Positions 7,938-13,272 of a stretch of DNA of 13,272 nt are shown piece by piece. The notes under the pieces were generated by a model, which was not told the DNA's origin, made no database searches, and was given only the letters and a program-made list of their open reading frames with translations. Numbering within the stretch: position 1 is the stretch's first letter; each line of letters begins with the position of its first letter. The DNA is from JAJYTL01 sp046705265 (GTDB lineage: Bacteria; Pseudomonadota; Alphaproteobacteria; Ferrovibrionales; Ferrovibrionaceae), in the NCBI GenBank assembly GCA_046705265.1, contig JBJKQL010000004.1, positions 1 to 13,272 on the forward strand, written 5' to 3'. The position numbers were made by a program, and so were the translations under genes.

Positions 7938-9191
7938 CTATGCGTGCACGGCTCCTTTAGGTGTGCATACGAGGTCGCCTGGATACATCCAATAAGGCAG
8001 CGGCTTGAGCCAGGTCTTGGAGGTGACCAAGATCTTGGCCTGACCACTGTCCTGCCACTCGCCGATCATCGGCCACTTATAGAGGTGCTGGTTATCGGGA
8101 TCCAACTTCACCAAGTGTTCCGGTGACTGCAGTTCTTCCCCTAGGCATGCATCGCGAATCTTCGTCGGTGTCAAGTCGCTCACTTTAGCGCCTTTCGCGA
8201 AGAGCTTTTCGACGCCCTTCTTGAAAAGAAATACCTGAAGATAAGCCGCAGCCGCGACGAAGTTGACAACTTGGTCATTGCCGAAGCGTTTCTGATAGGC
8301 GGCCACGAACTTTTTGTTCTCGGGTATGTCCAAACTCATGAAGTATGGGGCCGACGTGAAATGGCCTGCCGCGTACTTTCCACCCATCGCCTGAACTTCC
8401 TGCTCAGATGTCGTCAGGCTTGCCATGGGCATTGTCTTGGGGTCCAGGCCCGCGTTCGCATACTGGCGGTGCAAAGCGATCACGGAATCACCCACAACCG
8501 TCGAAAAAATGACGTTGGGCTTCAGAGCCTTGAATTTCTCGATCGTATCCGAGAATTCAGAGTGCCCGAGAGGAACGTATTCCTCATTCACAACAGTGCC
8601 GCCGTATTTCTTGAGAAGCGCCTTGCAGACTCGGTTTTCGTCCTTCGGATAGATGTAGTTCGAACCAATCAAATAGAATCGCTTTCCAAACTTATTCAGC
8701 AACCAGGGAATTAGTTCCTTTTGCTGCTGATTGGGTACAGCGCCGGTGTAAATCACGTTCTTCGAACATTCATCCCCCTCGTAAAGCGTCGGGTACCAAT
8801 ACAGGCTATTGTACTTTTCGACCGCCGGCAAAACCGCCTTTCGGGAAGCCGACGTGTAGCCGCCGAAGGTGCTCAGTACGTGATCGGCAAGAATCAGCCC
8901 CCGTATCTTTTCAGCGTAGACCGCCGGACTCGACTGCGAATCTCTGACAACAGCGCGGATTTTTCGCCCAGCCACGCCGCCGGAAGCGTTGATCTCATCA
9001 ATTGCTAGCATTGTTGCGTTATGTAGAGACCGGCCGATAACTGCGATGGTACCACTTAATGGAAACAAAACGCCGACCTTTAGCTCGCTATCCGCCGCGA
9101 GTGCGGCTGGAATGATCTTAGGCGCGACAATCGGAAGCGCCGCAGCAGCCGATGCAGCAGCAAGAGCTTTAACGACGTCTCGTCTTCTCAT
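7938..9191 (-). CDS. Exported amide/urea-type ABC substrate-binding protein (AmiC/FmdD/UrtA family)
   Basis: The start is ATG 9191, with AGGAGG nine bases upstream; it gives 417 residues. The N-terminus MRRRDVVKALAAASAAAALP is a twin-arginine style leader, and the AALAAD stretch around residue 33 is a likely cleavage site, so the mature protein should work in the periplasm. The mature part is a type I periplasmic-binding fold, starting LKVGVLFPLSGT. Pocket-region motifs FGGYTSASRKAVLP, WYPTLYEG and GSNYIYPK parallel those of AmiC. The interdomain segments IFSTVVGDS and ASLTTSEQEV also follow AmiC rather than classical UrtA, which favours a short-chain amide ligand, as for FmdD of Methylophilus. 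It is first in the transporter operon, behind an ANTAR-type leader. Urea as ligand cannot be excluded. Confidence 0.92.
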   Translation of the reverse strand: MRRRDVVKALAAASAAAALPIVAPKIIPAALAADSELKVGVLFPLSGTIAVIGRSLHNATMLAIDEINASGGVAGRKIRAVVRDSQSSPAVYAEKIRGLILADHVLSTFGGYTSASRKAVLPAVEKYNSLYWYPTLYEGDECSKNVIYTGAVPNQQQKELIPWLLNKFGKRFYLIGSNYIYPKDENRVCKALLKKYGGTVVNEEYVPLGHSEFSDTIEKFKALKPNVIFSTVVGDSVIALHRQYANAGLDPKTMPMASLTTSEQEVQAMGGKYAAGHFTSAPYFMSLDIPENKKFVAAYQKRFGNDQVVNFVAAAAYLQVFLFKKGVEKLFAKGAKVSDLTPTKIRDACLGEELQSPEHLVKLDPDNQHLYKWPMIGEWQDSGQAKILVTSKTWLKPLPYWMYPGDLVCTPKGAVHA

Positions 9192-9374
9192 ACTAAATAC
9201 CCTCCTCATCTTTGTGATGGCCATTGAATCGAGCCGCCTTGAGAAAACAAAAATCCTTCTTTCCGGTCGACGGCGGTGGCTCAATCCGTCGCGGAACTGA
9301 TGCAATAGCTGATCGCCTTCGATTCTTCGCTTTAACCGCGTTTGCTGAGAGCTGCTCCCTGTAATCCTGACCAC

Positions 9375-9421
9375 AAAAAAATGCCCCACCCGGTCGCCGC
9401 TTACGATCCGTGTGAGGCATT
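9375..9421 (-). terminator. Leader terminator upstream of the transporter operon
   Basis: On the minus strand a long stem pairs AATGCCTCAC (9421-9412) with GTGGGGCATT (9389-9380). The helix continues inward with CGG/CCG and TCG/CGA to a 7-base loop. One mismatch, one bulged A and one G-U pair interrupt about 16 base pairs. Seven T follow (9381-9375, overlapping the stem end). This is a textbook intrinsic terminator placed between amiR and the binding-protein gene, 183 bases before the start codon. It would stop operon transcription unless antitermination occurs. The extended reading frame that starts at 9389 begins inside this structure and is not used. Confidence 0.85.
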
Positions 9422-9428
9422 GGTGCCT
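9415..9428 (-). promoter_or_regulatory. Candidate ANTAR P2 hairpin, overlapping the terminator
   Basis: On the minus strand AGGC and GCCT form a 4-bp stem around the six-base loop ACCAAT. Its 3' part uses bases 9421-9415, which are needed for the outer stem of the leader terminator, so the two structures exclude each other. ANTAR target RNAs have a second hexaloop hairpin with exactly this overlap. The loop has the conserved A at position 1 but A instead of G at position 4, so this is a good but imperfect match. Confidence 0.6.
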
Positions 9429-9439
9429 TGATTTCTACT

Positions 9440-9457
9440 GGCGACGCCGTTGTCGCC
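9440..9457 (-). promoter_or_regulatory. Candidate ANTAR P1 hairpin
   Basis: On the minus strand GGCGAC and GTCGCC form a perfect 6-bp stem around the hexaloop AACGGC. The loop has A at position 1 and G at position 4, the two conserved bases recognised by ANTAR proteins. It lies 30 bases after the amiR stop and 11 bases before the candidate P2 hairpin. A further small dyad, TGCGC/GCGCA (9471-9459), stands just upstream. The expected binder is AmiR, encoded immediately before it. Confidence 0.75.
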
Positions 9458-9487
9458 CTGCGCATAGCGCAAATAACAAAAATAAAA

Positions 9488-10102
9488 TTAGCCCATTAAC
9501 TCATATGAGTCAACAATGGCCGCCGCCACGGCATTGATCGTCACACGCCGGGACATCGCTTCCTGGCGCATGTGGCGATACGCCTCTTCCTCCCCCATTT
9601 CGCGTTTTATCATGAGAATCATCTTTGCGCGTTCGACGGTGCGGACGGCCTGCATGGTTTCTTCAAGCTTATGAATTCTCGACGTAAGGCGCCGAGCGTA
9701 GTTGAAATGGGACTGCGCCAATAGAAGGTTTGGCAGAATTTCAAAAGCTGTGAAGGGACGATGCAGGATTGCGTCGGGGGCTAAATTTCGTACGAGATGA
9801 AGATCAAGCTCCAACCCATCGACCAGGAGTACAAGCGCCGCCTTCGGATCTCCAGGAACCCACGGAATCCGGCGAGATAAATCGGGGAGAAGATCACAGA
9901 GAAGTACGTCGATATCCTGCGGTAGTAATTCCGGTACGGGCCACACATGCCGTACTCTCGCGTGCGTTCGCTGCAGCTCGCGAATCAATAATGCGCCGCT
10001 TTCGTCGCGGAGAGTCACAACGGCAATATCCAACCCCATAATTTCCTTGGGCAGACGACTCGCGCGCTGCACTACCGGGCGCTCCTCCATGGTCGGCCTC
10101 AT
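9488..10102 (-). CDS. amiR: AmiR-type transcription antiterminator with ANTAR domain
   Basis: The 204-residue protein has an N-terminal receiver-like domain (about 24-130) without an obvious phosphorylation site, a helical coiled-coil stretch (about 133-157, ARRLTSRIHKLEETMQ), and a C-terminal ANTAR RNA-binding domain (about 152-202) with ERAKMILM, GEEEAYRHMRQEAMSRR and a following helix. This order and length match Pseudomonas AmiR (196 residues). AmiR binds hexaloop hairpins in leader RNA and prevents termination; AmiC holds it inactive without amide. Such hairpins follow directly after this gene. Two starts are possible: ATG 10102 with AAGGAG at a long 12-base spacing, or ATG 10090 with GAGG at six bases. 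Here amiR is first and transcribed with the transporter genes, unlike Pseudomonas where it follows amiC. Confidence 0.9.
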   Translation of the reverse strand: MRPTMEERPVVQRASRLPKEIMGLDIAVVTLRDESGALLIRELQRTHARVRHVWPVPELLPQDIDVLLCDLLPDLSRRIPWVPGDPKAALVLLVDGLELDLHLVRNLAPDAILHRPFTAFEILPNLLLAQSHFNYARRLTSRIHKLEETMQAVRTVERAKMILMIKREMGEEEAYRHMRQEAMSRRVTINAVAAAIVDSYELMG

Positions 10103-10120
10103 GCTACTCTTTGACTCCTT

Positions 10121-10148
10121 GTTATAAAGGGCGACCGCTGTTGTGCAA
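10121..10148 (-). promoter_or_regulatory. Weak sigma-70-like promoter candidate for amiR
   Basis: The minus strand has TTGCAC, a 16-base spacer and TATAAC, a good -10 but a poor -35. Transcription would start about 10 bases before ATG 10102, and this would favour ATG 10090 as the translation start. Confidence 0.22.
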
Positions 10149-10367
10149 ATGCTCGCATCATATCAACCGCCAATCCGATCGCCAAGCAGCCGCATATGCG
10201 CTTAGATGGGCGAATCATGGAATCTTGTCTCGAGACCCCCTCTTTGTATGCGCTGGGTTTCACACATTCTTCGAGCCGGTGAAAATTCGAAAGAAGGGCG
10301 CCAAATCGACGGGGAACTGGAGCGGACATGCAATACGGCTTCGCAACGATGTGCGGAATGGTCTGGC

Positions 10368-10411
10368 GATGCCTACTAAGCGAAGGCTAGGCATCCCCCG
10401 CGGCCGATGCC
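10368..10411. repeat. Three-part inverted/direct repeat in the amiR-amiC control region
   Basis: GATGCCTA (10368-10375) and TAGGCATC (10388-10395) form a perfect 8-bp inverted repeat with a 12-base spacer. A third copy, GATGCC (10406-10411), can pair instead with GGCATC (10390-10395). The middle arm can therefore form either of two hairpins. It may be a paired operator or an upstream activator site for the sigma-54-like promoter about 280 bases downstream. Function is unknown. Confidence 0.5.
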
Positions 10412-10688
10412 TGCTAGCTTACAACGCAACGTCTGGATCCGATGGGATTCGTTCGATCTATAGGGCTGCTGCAGATTCCCACCGCAAACATAACTGGGAG
10501 TGGCCTGTGGTCCCGATCGCTTATGTCTTCTGATCCTCAGACTGGGCCGTCTGCCAGTCGTGAAATAGCCAGCTAATAAGGCAATCGCCGACTTGGTAGG
10601 CACCCCACCTGAATCCGCAAAGGCACAATGAATCGTTGAGTTCGAAATTGTCTAGATATTTCCAGTGGATAATAGTTAATGTTTTTCC

Positions 10689-10704
10689 TGGCCTATTTTT
10701 TGCC
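10689..10704 (+). promoter_or_regulatory. Sigma-54 (-24/-12) promoter candidate for amiC
   Basis: TGGCCTATTTTTTGCC has the invariant GG and GC exactly 10 bases apart (10690-10691 and 10702-10703) and matches TGGC and TTGC of the consensus; the two bases after TGGC differ from it. Transcription would begin near 10714, about 70 bases before amiC. Sigma-54 control would suit a nitrogen-scavenging function and would need an enhancer-binding activator, which is not encoded in the window. Confidence 0.5.
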
Positions 10705-10786
10705 AGTAGATGATGATCAGGGTTGAATTGATTGCTGGACACGGATTGAATCACGACGGGGAGGTGATCGAAAGACTTCGCAAGCC

Positions 10787-11971
10787 ATGCCAAAGGACAG
10801 GACAAAATTAGAGCCGACAAGCCCTCGCACATCTGAGCCATGGCGAGTGGGCGTTCTCTTCTCGAGCACCGGCCCCATGGCAGTAATCGAGAAAACGCAA
10901 CTTCGCGGTACGCTCCTCGCAATCGACGAAGTGAATCGCGCCGGAGGAATTGACGGCCGCGAACTACGACCCCTGATTTATAACCCGGCATCCGAGGCCG
11001 CTTCCTTTGCTCACTATGCGAAGCGACTTATGGCTGAGGATGAGATCACAACAATCTTTGGCTGCTACACGTCGAGCAGCCGCAAAGCTGTACTGCCTGT
11101 GGTCGAGCGCTTGAACGGACTTTTATGGTACCCTACCGTTTATGAAGGTTTTGAATGTTCACCCAATGTAATTTACACGGGGGCAGCGCCTAATCAAAAC
11201 AGCGTCGTCCTTTGCCGATATCTTATGGACACATATGGCACACGTTTCTATTTGATTGGATCCGACTATATTTACCCGCGCGCATCGAATCGCATCATGC
11301 GTGAACTTTTGCGCAGCAACGGCGGCAAAGTGGTCGGTGAAATGTACCTGAGTCTGCGTGCCAAACGTGAGAATTTCAAATCCGTGGTTCGAGAAATCCG
11401 TGATGCGTCGCCGGACGTAATTTTCTCGACAGTGGTCGGTGATTCAACGGTATATCTTTATCAGGCGTATGCTGAAGCGGGGCTTAATCCAAAATTGACG
11501 CCAATCGCAAGCTTGACGACAAGTGAAGCTGAAGTGAGAGCGATGGGTTTTGATGTGGGAGAAGGGCATATAACGGCCGCCCCCTATTTCCAGTCCATCG
11601 AAGGCGAACAGAATCTAGCTTTCATCGATGCATGCCGTAGGCATTACGGTACAAACGAAGTTACCAATATGTGTATGGAGAGTGCATACTTTCAGGTTCA
11701 TGTTTTTGCAAATGCTTTGGCTCAGGCAGGCTCGATGGATACCGATGTTCTGCGCCCCATGGTGTTGGGATCTTCTCTCGATGCACCGCAGGGAAACATT
11801 GCTATAAATCCTCGAAGTAGCCACGCGGATCTTTGGACGCGCATCGGACGAGTAAACCGGTCAGGACAATTCGACGTCATCCGTCAGTCCCGCAGCTGCG
11901 TGACGGCAGATCCATTTTTGATTGGCTATGGGAGGTCCGCCTCCGCCGCCGGGACCACTGCGCACTCCTGA
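10787..11971 (+). CDS. amiC: AmiC-type cytosolic amide sensor, negative regulator of AmiR
   Basis: The 394-residue protein is a type I periplasmic-binding fold without a signal peptide: the N-terminus is polar (MPKDRTKLEPTSPRTSEPWR) and leads straight into the first strand VGVLFSSTG. Length and motifs match Pseudomonas AmiC (385 residues): FGCYTSSSRKAVLPVVER (91-108), LWYPTVYEGFECSPN (113-127), TGAAPNQNS, GSDYIYPRASN (158-168), IFSTVVGDST and ASLTTSEAEVRAM. In Pseudomonas AmiC binds acetamide-type ligands in the cytoplasm and releases AmiR. Here it is transcribed away from amiR. ATG 10787 has no good ribosome binding site; a strong GGAGGTGA lies 22 bases upstream, too far away for normal spacing. 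The gene is visibly richer in A and T than its neighbours. The IS fragment follows within about 200 bases. Confidence 0.93.
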   Translation: MPKDRTKLEPTSPRTSEPWRVGVLFSSTGPMAVIEKTQLRGTLLAIDEVNRAGGIDGRELRPLIYNPASEAASFAHYAKRLMAEDEITTIFGCYTSSSRKAVLPVVERLNGLLWYPTVYEGFECSPNVIYTGAAPNQNSVVLCRYLMDTYGTRFYLIGSDYIYPRASNRIMRELLRSNGGKVVGEMYLSLRAKRENFKSVVREIRDASPDVIFSTVVGDSTVYLYQAYAEAGLNPKLTPIASLTTSEAEVRAMGFDVGEGHITAAPYFQSIEGEQNLAFIDACRRHYGTNEVTNMCMESAYFQVHVFANALAQAGSMDTDVLRPMVLGSSLDAPQGNIAINPRSSHADLWTRIGRVNRSGQFDVIRQSRSCVTADPFLIGYGRSASAAGTTAHS

Positions 11972-12102
11972 TCCAGAGTGAAAAAAACAAGCTTCCAGAA
12001 CGCAGCGTTATTCGATGAAAGTACCGTTTTCTAGAGCGTAGCGCATTTCTTTAGCCCGTCTTATTCGTGACAAGTTGAATTTTTGGCGACGGATGTGGCG
12101 GA

Positions 12103-12138
12103 GATTCCCGATTTATCACATGATTCTGATTGGGAATC
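12103..12138. repeat. Imperfect dyad upstream of the transposase gene
   Basis: GATTCCCGAT (12103-12112) and ATTGGGAATC (12129-12138) match as inverted repeats in nine of ten positions, 16 bases apart. They lie 36 bases before the transposase start and are probably part of the IS left end or its promoter region. I cannot place the terminal inverted repeat or target duplication. The rest of the 203-base gap after amiC shows nothing I can identify. Confidence 0.4.
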
Positions 12139-12174
12139 GGAGTCATGGATTGATCGAGGAGCGCCACACCCGTC

Positions 12175-13272
12175 ATGACAAAAGCTACGCTACTTCCGTT
12201 TACATTGCCAGCGGTTGCACGCAAGAAGGTAACGGTAGCGTTCGATGGCGGGATGCTGTCATCGGATGCGGGTGTGTTGATTCTGCGCGGCGTCGAGAAG
12301 CAGCTTTCACTGGCGGCGCGCTTGGCGTCCTGCCTTCGGGACAAGCGCGATCCGGATCGGATTAGGCACAGCTTGGAGGAGATGCTACGGCTCCGGATGT
12401 TTGCGATTGCAGCGGGATACGAGGACGCGAACGACTGCGACACGCTGCGGTACGACCCGGCATTCAAGATGGCGGTGGGACGGCTTCCTGAGAACGGGAC
12501 GCCGCTGTGTTCGCAGCCGACCTTGTCGCGGCTGGAGAATGCGCCGTCGCGCGGCGAGCTTGCGCGGCTGATGCGGGCGATGGTGGATCAGTTCTGCGCC
12601 AGCTACCGTCGGCGGCCGAAAGAGATCGTGCTCGACATCGACGATACGTTCGACGCGGTGCACGGCCATCAGCAACTGTCGTTCTTTAACGCCCACTACG
12701 ACGAGCGGTGCTTTCTGCCGATCCACATCTACGAAGGGACGACGGGCAAGCCGCCTTCGGGCCCAGAGGTGCGCACCATTGTCAAGCATGTCATTAAGCG
12801 CATCCGCAGCCATTGGCCGCGAGTGCAAATTGTGGTCCGGGGCGATTCGCATTACGGCCGGCACGAGGCGATGGAATGGTGCGAAAGCGAGGGAATTGAT
12901 TACGTTTTCGGCTTTGGTAGCGGCAATGCGGTGCTTGACGCCCTGATCGCCGAGGCCGGGGGGGGCGCTGTGCGCGAGGCGAGCTGTCAGCAGCAGAGGA
13001 AAGGTGCGCAGCTTCAAGAAGCTGCGTTACGGCGCCAAGAGTTGGGGCTGTGAGCGAGCCCTCGTGGCGCGCCTCGAGGCAAGCGAGAAGGGTCTCGATA
13101 TCCGCTACATCGTCACCTCGCTTAAGGGCAGCGCCAAGTATCTCTACGAGACCGTCTACTGCGCCCGCGGCGAAGCGGAGAATTTCATCAAGCTCCACAA
13201 GGCGCAGCTCGCCTCCGATCGCACGTCCTGCCGGGATCCTCGCGCCAATCAGTTCCGCCTGATCCTGCACAC
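12175..13272 (+). mobile_element. IS1380-family insertion sequence, right part outside window
   Basis: The element is recognised by its transposase. The left terminus lies somewhere between the amiC stop (11971) and 12174 and was not resolved. The right end is beyond the window. Its GC-rich sequence contrasts with the adjacent AT-richer amiC gene. Confidence 0.85.
12175..13272 (+). pseudogene. IS1380-family transposase, frameshifted and cut by window end
   Basis: The first frame (12175-13053) starts MTKATLLPFTLPAVARKKVT and has the family's SSDAGVLILRG, GYEDANDCDTLRYDPAFK, the first catalytic aspartate region IVLDIDDTFD (about 151-160) and the second in VVRGDSHYGRH (D224). The match ends near residue 262. 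The continuation is in another frame: VRSFKKLRYGAKSWG, IRYIVTSLKGSAKYLYE, then YCARGEAENFIKLHK with the catalytic glutamate and QLASDRTSC. Removing one G from the eight-G run at 12958-12965 joins the frames cleanly. A GAGGAG lies 13 bases before the ATG. The copy is therefore inactive, a sequencing error, or rescued by slippage. Confidence 0.88.

Larger units (their letters stand above)
10103..10786. other. 684-base divergent control region between amiR and amiC
   Basis: I see no convincing gene here. The longest reading frame (10111-10533, plus strand) has a composition unlike a protein and no recognisable motif. The region contains a sigma-54-like promoter facing amiC, a cluster of inverted and direct repeats at 10368-10411, palindromes such as CGCATATGCG near 10191, and a weak -35/-10 candidate facing amiR (TTGCAC at 10148-10143, 16 bases, TATAAC at 10126-10121). 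The amiR promoter remains uncertain. Confidence 0.6.

Noticed and set aside
9192..9389. 66-residue N-terminal extension of the binding protein
   Set aside because: It starts inside the leader terminator, and the internal ATG 9191 has a strong AGGAGG and gives a clean signal peptide.
10155..10168. GG-N10-GC match on the minus strand upstream of amiR
   Set aside because: Only the four invariant bases fit; the flanking TGGCAC and TTGC positions do not match, so sigma-54 control of amiR is unsupported.
10111..10533. 140-residue plus-strand reading frame between amiR and amiC
   Set aside because: No recognisable motif, unnatural residue mix, no ribosome binding site, and it overlaps the start of amiR and the repeat cluster.
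1..13272. CRISPR array, tRNA or rRNA genes
   Set aside because: No regularly spaced repeats and no cloverleaf or rRNA-like sequence were noticed on either strand.

Overview
The window carries one coherent accessory locus for taking up and hydrolysing short-chain aliphatic amides, with an insertion-sequence fragment at its right edge. The proteins look proteobacterial. A GC-moderate genome with a Urt/Liv-type transporter, a twin-arginine binding-protein leader, an IS1380-type transposase and Pseudomonas-like AmiE/AmiC/AmiR proteins suggests an alphaproteobacterium of the Bradyrhizobium/rhizobial type; that placement is inference.

Layout. Nearly everything from 10102 down to 1 is on the minus strand and reads right to left: an AmiR-type ANTAR antiterminator (10102-9488); a leader with two ANTAR-like hairpins and an intrinsic terminator (9457-9375); an exported amide/urea-type binding protein (9191-7938); two permeases (urtB-like 7754-6879, urtC-like 6701-5442); two ATPases (urtD-like 5428-4694, urtE-like 4697-3993, overlapping by ATGA); an AmiE aliphatic amidase with its full catalytic triad (3863-2823); a strong terminator-like hairpin (2811-2757); a NorQ/CbbQ-type MoxR AAA+ ATPase (2734-1937); and a NorD/CbbO-like VWA protein (1925 to 1) that runs off the window. 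On the plus strand an AmiC-type cytosolic amide sensor (10787-11971) diverges from amiR across a 684-base control region that holds a good sigma-54 -24/-12 match. An IS1380-family transposase (from 12175) follows. It is frameshifted at a run of eight G and cut by the window end.

How it may work. In Pseudomonas, AmiC binds small amides in the cytoplasm and releases AmiR, which prevents termination in the amidase leader. Here the same regulators appear to be wired to a high-affinity ABC importer plus the amidase. AmiR would be made first, would bind the leader just downstream of its own gene, and would let polymerase continue into the transporter and amiE. The importer's binding protein and the sensor are clear relatives with matching ligand-pocket motifs, so one amide may be recognised both outside and inside the cell. 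No AmiS-type channel is visible. The NorQ/NorD-like pair behind amiE is the least explained part: such pairs act as AAA+ activases or remodelers of partner enzymes elsewhere (NO reductase, Rubisco), and their target here is unknown.
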